A DNA stretch of 64,000 bases, taken from NCBI GenBank assembly GCA_025531455.1, contig JAMYHL010000062.1:1-64000 (forward strand), read 5' to 3'. The notes beneath the pieces were generated by a model. It worked only from the letters and a program-made list of their open reading frames with translations, did no database searches and had not been told where the DNA came from. Every line of letters begins with the position of its first letter. Within the stretch, counting starts at the first letter, position 1. The DNA is from Apiotrichum sp. Y4204 (Eukaryota; Basidiomycota; Tremellomycetes; Trichosporonales; Trichosporonaceae). A program made the position numbers and the translations under genes. Positions 11,652 through 20,378 of this stretch are shown here, one piece after another.

Positions 11652-12374
11652 GATGGGAGAAATTCGGGGGGAGATAAGATAAAGACGGGAATAAGGGGGA
11701 ATGGAGACGTGGATCGGGATCGTCGGTTTCCGGAAAGGATCAGCGAACAGTGTGGCTATCGGAGAATTCAGACAGGCGGGCCAGTGGTGTTGTTCAGATG
11801 AAGTGCGATGAACAATGAAGCAACATTCAAGAAGATGAGGAATATGGGAAAATGTAAGTGACTGCAACAAGCGTGGTCACCCGCGGGGTCTATCATTCCG
11901 ACCATCGTCAGTGGTGGTGGAGGTGCTTTATCGGTTTATCAGGCCCCCGCGTGGAACAAGCTCCATTGATAAGCAACATGCAAGGTAATGAACTGACCGC
12001 ACACAGAGTACTCGAACTGCTAGCAAACCATCATGACATATTTCTTGTGCTTTGGAGCATTGGCTTTCCTGTCTGCTGCTGCACGTCCCATCATAAAATC
12101 CCAGTGGGTAAAAGGAACAGAAAGAAGACTATGGCAGTTCACCAGCGCGTCAGTGTAACCCATAACTATCTCATTCGGCCTCAAGTTCTGGATATTCGAT
12201 TCATCGCAACTACTACTGCTCTTACACTTCTTCTCGCACTTTCTTTTCTTTACTTCCTACTGTTGTCTTTCTTCATTTCCTCTCGCGTGTACATTAGGAA
12301 CTGGGTCGTAGGGATCGTGTTCGGTGCGGACGAGGGGGATGTGAGGGGGACTGAGGAGGGAACGCGGTGTCTGC
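11652..12374. other. Intergenic region
   Basis: A 723-bp spacer between the MET22 start and the stop of the large repeat protein, both on the minus strand. It should carry the MET22 promoter and the terminator of the repeat-protein gene. A T/C-rich tract lies around 12210-12290. I see no gene in it. Confidence 0.45.
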
Positions 12375-15300
12375 TTAGGTGGCCGACGCGCCGGGTGTGA
12401 TCTTGTCGACAATCTTTTCAAGAAGCGTCGGCTGGGCGGCGGGGTCGGTCGGCGCCGTGCCCGTTGTCGGGTGGCTGGCGCGCTCGCGCTCCTCGGGAGT
12501 GTCAAACGACTCGGGGTACGCGCCCGGCACGTGTCCGACCTTGTCGTCGCCCACGCGGCTCGGTGTGATCGACGAGTTGCCGGATCCGACACCCGCAAGG
12601 CCCGCGGTGGGAACGCCGCCAGCAGCCGGGTCGCCGGGCTGCCCGCGAGTGGCGGTGGTGGAGCCAAGACCAGAACCGGTGGTGGAACCGAGGCCGGTGC
12701 CGGTCTGGGTGCCGTGGGAGGTCTGCGTCGAGTGGCCGAGACCGCCCATGGTTCCCTGACCGTCGTGGCGCTGGCGGAGACCCTCGCTCGCGAGGGCACC
12801 CGCGCCAGCACCGGCACCGGCACCAAGAGCGGCGTCACGGCCGAGGTGGTGCTCGCCCGTGGTGCCCGTGGTGCCCGTGGTGCCCGTGGTGCCCGTGGTA
12901 GAGTGGAGGTTGTGGGCGCCGGTCGAGGAGTGACCAGTGGTGGAGCCGAGACCAGAGCCCATGGTGGAGCCAGTGGTACCAGCTCCGATACCAGAGCCCA
13001 TGGAGCTGCCCATGGTGGTGGTGGTGCCCGGCTGGAGACCACTGCCGCGCTCATGCTCATGCTCACGCTGACGCTCGCCGTGCTCGCGCTCGTGCTTGCG
13101 CTCCTTCTCGTACTGGCTCTCGTGGTGGTGGTGCATCGCACCCGCGCCAAGGGCACCCGCGCCGGCGCCGAGCGCGGCGTTGCGGCCGCTGTGGTCGTGG
13201 TCGCCAGTGTTGATGTCGCGCGCACCACTCAGACCGGTGTGAGAAGCGGTGCCAGTAACGGGGTGGGTGCCGGAGGTGCCGTGCGAGCCAGTGAGGCCGG
13301 TGCCCTGAGAGCCAGTGAGGCCGCTACCGTGAGAGCCAGTCAGGCCGGAACCGTGCGAGCCAGTGAGGCCAGAGCCGTGGGTCGAGGTAAGATTGTTGTT
13401 GCCGACACCGTGACCGGTGTTGCCGGGAGTGGAGCCAAGGCCGGAGTGGCTGGGCGAGTTGAGGTCGGAGCCAAGACCAGTGCCAGTAGCAGACATATCA
13501 CGGCGGTCACGGTTCTCGTCGCGGTTGTGCATGCCCGAGGCAAGAGCACCTGCGCCGAGGGCGCCCGCGCCAGCACCAAGCGCGGCGTTGCGGCCGGTGT
13601 GGTCGCTGCTGTGCAGGTCGCGAGCCTGGCCCATGCCAGAGTGCGAGCCAAGGCCAGAGTCGTGCGTGCCGGTAGTGCCGTGAGTGCCGGTGAGACCAGA
13701 CGAGCCGTGAGTGCCGGTGAGGCCGGACGAGCCGTGCGTGCCGGTGAGGCCAGACGAGCCGTGAGTGCCGGTGAGGCCAGAGCCATGGGAACCAGTCAGG
13801 CCAGTTCCCTGGGAGCCAGTGAGGCCGGTACCGTGGGAGCCAGTAAGGCCAGTGTTGTCGCGGGTCGAGCCGAGGCCAGTGGAGCCGTGAGTGGAACCAA
13901 GGCCGGTGTTGTCGTGCGAGCCGAGGCCAGTGCCGGTGCTGGTCATGTCGCGGCGGTCGCGGTTCTCATCGCGGTTGTGCAGGCCAGAGGCAAGAGCACC
14001 AGCGCCGAGGGCGCCGGCGCCGGCACCAAGCGCAGCGTTGCGGCCGGTGTGGTCGTGGTCACCAGTGTGCAGGTCGCGGGCCTGGCCCATACCGGTGTGC
14101 GAGCCGGTGCCGGTGGTGCCGTGAGTACCGGTGAGACCAGTGCCGTGAGAGCCAGTGAGGCCAGAACCGTGGGAGCCGGTGAGGCCAGTGTTGTCGTGAG
14201 TCGAGCCGAGGCCGCTGGTGCCGTGAGTGGAACCGAGGCCGCTGGTGCCGTGAGTCGAGCCGAGGCCGCTGGTGCCGTGAGTCGAGCCGAGGCCGCTGGT
14301 GCCGTGGGTAGATCCGAGACCAGAGCCAGTCTGGCCCGAAGTCATGTCACGGGCGCGGTTCTCGTTGTGGTGGTGCATCGCACCGGCACCGAGGGCACCA
14401 GCGCCGGCGCCGAGCGCAGCATCGCGGCCGTGGTGGTGGTCGCGGTTAGAGTCAGTCGCGAGCGTCGACTGGCCGGGCATGTGAGTGCCAGAGGTGGCGG
14501 TGCCGGGCATGTGCGAGGTGCCCGTCTGGCCGGGCATGTGGGTTCCCGAAGACTGCGAGGGAACGTGCGTGCCCGAGGTGGTGCCGACGGCGGAGGGGGT
14601 GCGGTCCGAGCCGGTCAGACCAGTGTGGCCGGTGTGGCCGGCCATGCCCTCCCTGTCGAGCTGCTTCTGGTCGTGGTGGTGCTTGGCGCCCATGGCAGCG
14701 GCGCCGAGACCGCCAGCACCGGCGCCGAGGGCAGCGTCGCGGCCGAGGCGGCGGTCGGTCGTGTCAGAGCCAAGGTTCGACTGGCCAGGCATGTGCGAGC
14801 CAGTGGTCGTGGTGCCAGGCATGTGCGAGCCGGTCATACCAGTGGTCCCGGTAGTGCCAGGCATGTGCGAGCCAGTCGTGTTAGAGCCTGTGGTGCCAGG
14901 CATGTGCGAGCCGGTCATGCCAGTAGTACCGGTGGTGCCGGGCATGTGCGAGCCGGTGTGCGAGCCCATGTCGCGGTCGAGCTGCTTCTGGTCATGGTGG
15001 TGCTTGGCACCCATGGCACCAGCGCCGAGGGCACCAGCGCCGCCAGCAAGCGCAGCGTCGCGACCGTAGTTGTGGTCGCCGCGGGTCGTGTCCGTAGCGA
15101 GGGTGTTGGACTGGCCAAGGGGCTGCGAGCCGCCCATGTGCGAGCCGGTAGTGGTGCTAGTGTCACGGTGGCCAGGGAGGTGGTGGCCAGAAGTGCCGGT
15201 CGTGCTCGTGTGGGTGGTGTGGCCGGAGCGCTCGCGGTCAAGCTTCTTCTCGTCGTGGTGGTGCTTTGCGCCCGCAGCAGCGGCGCCGAGGCCGCCGCCA

Positions 15301-16769
15301 GCAGCTGCGTCGCGGCCGAGGTGGCGGTCCTTGTGCGTGGGGTCCGAGGCAAGGGTGCTGTCTCCCGCGCGGGTGCCGGTGGTACCCGGAGTGTGGTGCG
15401 AACCCAGACCAGTGCCGGTACCGGTGTGGCTTGCCTCGCGGTCAAGCTGCTTCTGGTCGTGGTGGTGCTTGGCGCCCATGGCACCGGCGCCGAGGGCACC
15501 AGCGCCACCTGCGACCGCGGCATCGCGGCCGAGGTGCGAGTCCTTGTGGGCCGGGTCGTTGATGTGGGTGCCCTCCATCTGGCGGTTGAGACCCGCCATA
15601 CCAGGAGTGGTGCCAGAGCCGGTCATGTGAGAGGGTACATTCTGGTCGTGGGCAGGCGGGATGTTGCGCTGTCCAGCACCGGTCGCGGCCTGGTCGAGTT
15701 CTCCGCTCTGGTGAGCAGCCGCGGCGGCGTGGTCGACGTCGCCATCGTGTGCCACCGCGTCGGCGACCTTGGCCAGCGGCCCAGTAGTGTCGAGCTTGGC
15801 GCCAGTTACGGGGTCGCGGCCCATTGCGGCGGTGAGCGGCGCCTGGCCGCTCTCGAGCATGTGGAGCGAGAGCTCGGGGTCAGCGGCGTTGTGGGCCTGC
15901 GGCTTGGACCCCGACGACGACGAGGTGTTGGTCGTCGTGCGGTGCGGCGAGTCTCCAGAGGTGAGGCCGGCTCCGGAAGTGGAGGTGCGGGAAGCTTCGC
16001 GGCCGAGATGCTTGTCGTCATGGTGCGCCTTCGTGGCTGCAGCAGCGGAGCCGAGGGTAGGACCAGAAGAGGAGTGGTGCATGTCGCCGGTGTCGCGACC
16101 GGCAGTGCCAGGGAGCGAGGTGGTCTCCGTGTGGCCTGCAGTGCGGCCGAGACCCTCGCGCTCGAGCTTCTTGTCGTCGTGGTGAGCCTTGGCACCCATC
16201 GCGGCAGCACCGAGGCCGCCGGCACCGCCAGCAGTTGTGGCGCCAGTGCCCGAGTGGCTCGAGAGCGGGTTACCCGTGCCAGTATGGCTCGAGTGGCTCG
16301 AGAGCGGGTTGCCAGTGCCAGTGCCAGAGTGGCTTGAGAGTGGGTTACCGGAGCCAGTGCCGGAGTGGGAGTGGCTGGAGAGCGGGTTGTTGCCCCGCGC
16401 CGCCTCAGCAGCGAGGGTGGGGGCAGTGCCGTGGCCGGTGGTGCCGGAGCCAAGGTGCGCTCCCGTGCCAGGCTGGTTACCGCCGCTCAAGGTCGAGCCG
16501 AGGGTTGACGCGAGGTTGGAGGCGCCGCCCGAGCCGGTGTGCTGGCCCATACCAGAGCCCATCCCGGAGCCCATGCCGGTTCCTGTCGACTGGGAGTGGG
16601 AGCCGCTCAGCGCATCGCGCGCGTCGCGGGCGAGGTTGCTGCCGGTTCCGGTGCCGGTGCCGGTGCCCGTCGTGCCGGTCGTGTTGGAGTGGTGGAGGGG
16701 GTTCATGTCGCCGGCCATGCCTTGCTGGCCGGTGCCGTGCGCTGAGCGCGCGGAGTTTGTTGGGTCCAT
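12375..16769 (-). CDS. Large hydrophilic Gly/Thr/Ser/His-rich repeat protein
   Basis: One uninterrupted frame of 1464 codons, with no signal peptide or conventional transmembrane segment. At least ten loosely spaced modules combine a glycine-zipper-like core (GRDAALGAGAGALGAGAM) with a charged, His-rich tail (KHHHDQKQLDRE in early modules, NRDENRDRRDM in later ones). Linkers are short tandem repeats: NPLSSHSGTGTG near the N-terminus, SHMPGTTGT, GLGSTHGTS and GLTGSHGT in the middle, and TGTTGTTG near the end. The C-terminus is distinct and non-repetitive: HVPGAYPESFDTPEERERAS and LLEKIVDKITPGA. Such composition resembles hydrophilin or LEA-type stress proteins, and the His clusters might bind metal, but no family is recognised. 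The sense strand is chosen because its frame has a plausible start and a unique C-terminus. A 1288-codon frame on the other strand is the mirror of the biased codons. Confidence 0.75.
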   Translation of the reverse strand: MDPTNSARSAHGTGQQGMAGDMNPLHHSNTTGTTGTGTGTGTGSNLARDARDALSGSHSQSTGTGMGSGMGSGMGQHTGSGGASNLASTLGSTLSGGNQPGTGAHLGSGTTGHGTAPTLAAEAARGNNPLSSHSHSGTGSGNPLSSHSGTGTGNPLSSHSSHTGTGNPLSSHSGTGATTAGGAGGLGAAAMGAKAHHDDKKLEREGLGRTAGHTETTSLPGTAGRDTGDMHHSSSGPTLGSAAAATKAHHDDKHLGREASRTSTSGAGLTSGDSPHRTTTNTSSSSGSKPQAHNAADPELSLHMLESGQAPLTAAMGRDPVTGAKLDTTGPLAKVADAVAHDGDVDHAAAAAHQSGELDQAATGAGQRNIPPAHDQNVPSHMTGSGTTPGMAGLNRQMEGTHINDPAHKDSHLGRDAAVAGGAGALGAGAMGAKHHHDQKQLDREASHTGTGTGLGSHHTPGTTGTRAGDSTLASDPTHKDRHLGRDAAAGGGLGAAAAGAKHHHDEKKLDRERSGHTTHTSTTGTSGHHLPGHRDTSTTTGSHMGGSQPLGQSNTLATDTTRGDHNYGRDAALAGGAGALGAGAMGAKHHHDQKQLDRDMGSHTGSHMPGTTGTTGMTGSHMPGTTGSNTTGSHMPGTTGTTGMTGSHMPGTTTTGSHMPGQSNLGSDTTDRRLGRDAALGAGAGGLGAAAMGAKHHHDQKQLDREGMAGHTGHTGLTGSDRTPSAVGTTSGTHVPSQSSGTHMPGQTGTSHMPGTATSGTHMPGQSTLATDSNRDHHHGRDAALGAGAGALGAGAMHHHNENRARDMTSGQTGSGLGSTHGTSGLGSTHGTSGLGSTHGTSGLGSTHGTSGLGSTHDNTGLTGSHGSGLTGSHGTGLTGTHGTTGTGSHTGMGQARDLHTGDHDHTGRNAALGAGAGALGAGALASGLHNRDENRDRRDMTSTGTGLGSHDNTGLGSTHGSTGLGSTRDNTGLTGSHGTGLTGSQGTGLTGSHGSGLTGTHGSSGLTGTHGSSGLTGTHGSSGLTGTHGTTGTHDSGLGSHSGMGQARDLHSSDHTGRNAALGAGAGALGAGALASGMHNRDENRDRRDMSATGTGLGSDLNSPSHSGLGSTPGNTGHGVGNNNLTSTHGSGLTGSHGSGLTGSHGSGLTGSQGTGLTGSHGTSGTHPVTGTASHTGLSGARDINTGDHDHSGRNAALGAGAGALGAGAMHHHHESQYEKERKHEREHGERQREHEHERGSGLQPGTTTTMGSSMGSGIGAGTTGSTMGSGLGSTTGHSSTGAHNLHSTTGTTGTTGTTGTTGEHHLGRDAALGAGAGAGAGALASEGLRQRHDGQGTMGGLGHSTQTSHGTQTGTGLGSTTGSGLGSTTATRGQPGDPAAGGVPTAGLAGVGSGNSSITPSRVGDDKVGHVPGAYPESFDTPEERERASHPTTGTAPTDPAAQPTLLEKIVDKITPGASAT
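12900..16250 (-). repeat. Coding tandem repeat array within the large repeat protein
   Basis: The DNA repeats follow the protein modules. On the plus strand, a short unit of the form GTGAGTCGAGCCGAGGCCGCTG (about 27 bp) recurs four to five times at 14200-14310. A gagccagtgaggcc-type unit recurs at 13280-13380 and 13680-13860. A longer module with catggtggtg and agctgcttctggtcgtggtgg recurs near 14650, 14970, 15250, 15450 and 16180. Expansion and contraction by slippage would be expected here. Confidence 0.8.
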
Positions 16770-18928
16770 GTCGCGATAGCGGGGAGGGGAGAGGAGCTAG
16801 AGATCTAGAGTAGCCGACTTTAGAGCTTGGGAGGGGAAAGTCGGGGATTTACAGTAAAATTAAACTAATTCTTCTTTCTTCAATACGCGATCAAGTACAA
16901 GCGAGAACAACGAGGTTTGATGATCAGAGTTGGTAGAGAGGAGTGGCTAGTGGGGGATGATGGGCATTGCTCTTTCGTGGAGCGCACATATATGTGCTCG
17001 CTTGCTGGGGATGCTCGACGGTCAAGAAGTCGCCGGTAGTCACCCCCCTCACCGCAGTCCTCTCATCCCCATCCATGGCCGTCCAGGTGGGGCACGGGGC
17101 ACATGTCCTCCCAAGTGCAGCACTCTGTCGTCATTGTCCCTGCTGTCCATTGCTCGCAAAAGCGCAGCGGGAGCTCAAAGCTGAGGTTGAAGGTCTGGAC
17201 GCCGGCCACGGGACATGAGGACAGGACAACCTTTCGCGTCCTGGGCCCCTCTGTTCCACAAGGAGAGAGGACAGCAAACGCGAACGTCATAGGTCCTCGA
17301 GAGATCATCTGGCCATAGCCATGCTGGCCATCTCGCGTTTGCCAGGCGGCAAGGCCGCAAGTTCAGGTCCGACCCACCAGAGGTACAGCACAGTGTACAA
17401 TAAAGAAACGGAATGTGCAGGGACATGTGATTCTCATCAGTGCACTTCGCGTCATGCATCATACAAACTCAATCCACACGCGGGGGGGGCAATGATGTCA
17501 GACGTCAGTCGCGAGTTGGGATCCCGCACGCCGCAGGTGGCAGGCCATAGGCGGAAATTTCGGCTCATTACAAGCTACACGGCGGCGCAACTCTCGCTTG
17601 CGCCTGGGGCTTGGGGATATAGCCAGCCGCAGTCCGTGTGGAAGCTGCAAGCTGCAAGACAACTGCACAGTCACTGCCGGCCCGGCGGTACCGTTCCTCC
17701 GTTCACCCAGGATGACGGACTCGACTATTTGCGGGTACCGCGGTGCGCTCCACCCTGTCTCATTATAGTACAGATCCCCTGCAGCCCGTCGTCATTATGC
17801 TGGGTGTCAGGAATGATATGAGCGGCGTGATCATTATGCACGTTTCGGCTCAGTTCCTGTTCTCATCGTTGTTTACACGATCTCGACGCGAGTCTCGTCA
17901 TGGCGATCAGTCCACACGCGATCGCCGACTTCACGATCCAGAAACCCTGCCCCCCGCCGAGTACCTCCTGCCTGCGGCTGCATAGCTGCATGCTACCGCC
18001 AGCGCGTTGTAAGCTCCGCGTCCCACAACCTTCAAGTTATCAACATCTGGACGTTCATGTTCATGTCAATGCCGTCATACTCGCAGTTGCTTCAAGTAAA
18101 ACGTGAGTGACGTCATGACGTCAAAGGAGGCAGGCACGTGGAGTGTCGGCTGGACCGGCTCTCGGCGGCTAACACCCTCGGCGCTCGGCGCTTCGTTGAT
18201 CGGGGATCACCGCCGAATGTCGTCGACTTTTGCTGTAGTCGACGAGTACAGCATGATCCGGAGACATCCAACTGGGATGTGACCCTGAGGGACGAACACC
18301 GTGATAACGTCTTGGGATGCGGAGTGGTTAGCCCCCTTGACTGGTTGATGATGGAGGAATAGATAAGATTGGTGTTGATCAACAGTTGACTCGGAACTCG
18401 GACAGTTGTGGCTGTCTCGGACAAATGAGGAGCTCACAGCTTTCCTTCCCAAAATCTTCCCTTGAAGGCAGACAAACCACTCTGGTGTATTGCTCGGCGT
18501 CGTTGTGTATGGATGTGGGAGCTGGTGAGCAGTGAGTGAGAATTTGTTGCTGGGAGTGGGAATGGTAGAGTAATCAGACACCATTATCTGTTCATCACTC
18601 TTCGACATCTGATCATCGTGCGAGTACGATGTACCACTTCAATCTGCATGCAAGAACGCGGTGACAACCTCCACTCAATATGTCTCCAGTTTGCACCACT
18701 ACTTGCCACATCTGATCTCAAACGAACTTCCCATATGTGGCCTGCATTCTCTGTCGCTGGCACTGATCTCTGCAGGGACACCAGATACACATTGCATTCA
18801 CAGCCGCACGCAACTCTCAGAATCAAGAATTTCATGCATCGTCGTGCGTATACATATGAGGAGCTGTGAAGCTATGAAGCGCTATGAAGTGTCCGTCCCA
18901 CCAATGGGGCGCAGGATCATAAAAGGTC
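16770..18928. other. Long intergenic region with a tandem CRE site
   Basis: About 2.2 kb lies upstream of the minus-strand repeat protein and downstream of the chitin deacetylase. No coding frame has family resemblance. Two AGGGG (CCCCT on the gene strand) pentamers lie close to the repeat-protein start (16785-16789, 16832-16836), and a doubled TGACGTCA site is at 18108-18123. Non-coding RNA cannot be excluded. Confidence 0.45.
18108..18123. promoter_or_regulatory. Tandem TGACGTCA (CRE/ATF) motif
   Basis: Two full palindromic TGACGTCA octamers lie directly head to tail. This octamer is the consensus of CREB/ATF-type bZIP factors, such as Atf1 and Sko1 relatives that respond to stress MAP kinase or cAMP signals in fungi. 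The site is about 1.3 kb upstream of the minus-strand repeat-protein start and 0.8 kb downstream of the chitin deacetylase stop. The target gene is inference. Confidence 0.5.
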
Positions 18929-20378
18929 CTAAATGAGGAGGGCGAGGGCGGCCGCGGAGAGAACAAGGCCAGACGAGATAACCACAGGCGAAGCCGACGA
19001 GCCCTGCTTCTTCTGGGCAGTGGTGCCGGAGCTCGCGGCGCTGCCGGCGGACCCGGCACCGGTCTTGTTGGCGCCGGCGCCCGTAGTGGCGGTCGGGTCG
19101 TTGGTGACGTTGCCCGAGTCACTGTTACCGGTCAGGGTGGCAAAGTTGGGGAAGGTGAGGTCCTGCTCGGCGTAGGGGTGCGTAATGTTGAGGCCGGTCG
19201 CAATAGGGACAATGTACTTGAAGTTGGCCTTGATGTTGGGGAACTGGTTGATGATCTCGCTCATGGTGTTGTTGTTGACCTCGTGGTTGAGGACAATGGG
19301 GCCGTGGGTCGCGTACGTGCCGTTCTTGGCCTTGTTGAACACGTTCTCGTAGTTCTGCGTGACGTTTGCCATCGTGACGCCGTTCATGCCGACTAAAGAG
19401 TGAGTATTGGTTCTGCGCAATCGAGAAATCATCACTTACCGGACCAGTCAAAGGTGTCGTCGGACCAGAGGTGGAGGGTGAGGTTGAGCTTATCAGCAAT
19501 GAAGCGGATACGGTTGTCCACGTCGCCATAGGGCGGGCGCCAGCAGAGCGGGGTGCGGCCGAGGAGCTTCTGGATGACCTTGCGGGTGTAGTAGAGCTCG
19601 GCAAACGCCTGCGAGTTGGTGCGCGAGGTCATCATCGGGTGGGACCAAGTGTGCACGCAGATCTGATGGCCGTCGTTGACGCCGTGCATGCCCTCCTTGG
19701 GCCAGTTGAGGACGTTGGAGCCAATGTAGTACAGCGACGCCTTGACGGGCGGGTCCTGGGACTTGAAGAAGTCGTAGAGAACCGTGTTGGTGCAGTTTGG
19801 TCCGTCGTCAATGCCGAGACCCCACGTCTGGGGCTCAGGGAGCGTCGTGACGTCCGCCGACAGTCCGGTCTCCGACTTCGGCGTGCTGCAGCGCGTCCGT
19901 GTCCACCAGCAGTCGGGGTCCGTCGCCCCGTCGTAGGTCACATTCTCCATCGACGAGCGAGATCCGTGGGGCTGGATGTTGGGGAACTTTTGCTTCAACT
20001 CGGCGTCAATAGGGTCAAAGAGAGCCTGCGCCTCGGTGTCTCCGGGGAGAATGTCGGCGTCCGCCCATAGTACGGGCACCTCCTTGTTGGTGACCATCGT
20101 ATCGCGGTCGGGGTACGCGTACCAAACGCAGTTCTTGACGGCGTCTGGGTGTGAGCAGTTGATTCCAGGCACCTGCATCTGGCCATGTGAGACGTTTCAG
20201 GTCCTCTAATAACTTGATTCTGCAGTCCAAAACCATCACATCTAAACATACCCTCGTTGGTGACCTGGCGCTTGCCCATGTGCGCGCAGCCAGTGTTCAT
20301 CTCGTGTCCGCCGCATCCCGCGATGGCAGCGGCCGGGGAGGCGAGGATGAGGGAGGAGAGGAGAGCAGCGGCGACCAT
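18929..20378 (-). CDS. Chitin deacetylase, secreted and probably GPI-anchored (Cda2/MP98 type)
   Basis: Converts cell-wall chitin to chitosan. Start 20378 gives a signal peptide (MVAAALLSSLILASPAAAIA). The NodB polysaccharide deacetylase domain shows its motifs in order: GLGIDDGPNCTN (catalytic base and metal Asp), HTWSHPMM (metal His pair), RPPYGDVDNR, LWSDDTFDW, and a late GPIVLNHEVNN with the catalytic His. The tail is Ser/Thr/Gly-rich and ends in a hydrophobic segment (SSGLVLSAAALALLI), a typical GPI-attachment signal. At least two introns are inferred; one at about 19386-19438 (GTAAGT...TTTAG) rejoins DWS to VGMNGVTMANV in frame. The domain order and WGLGIDDGPNCTN wording resemble the Cryptococcus chitin deacetylases. 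A GA-rich tract upstream of the start fits a promoter. Confidence 0.9.

Noticed and set aside
11652..11870. 73-residue N-terminal extension of Met22
   Set aside because: The open frame continues upstream, but family members start at the MDGPYARELSVAIAAI position and the extra residues have no targeting features.
12471..16337. A 1288-codon open frame on the plus strand opposite the repeat protein
   Set aside because: It mirrors the biased codons of the minus-strand gene, is a Val/Ala/Arg-rich low-complexity translation, lacks a natural C-terminus, and its repeats follow the minus-strand modules.
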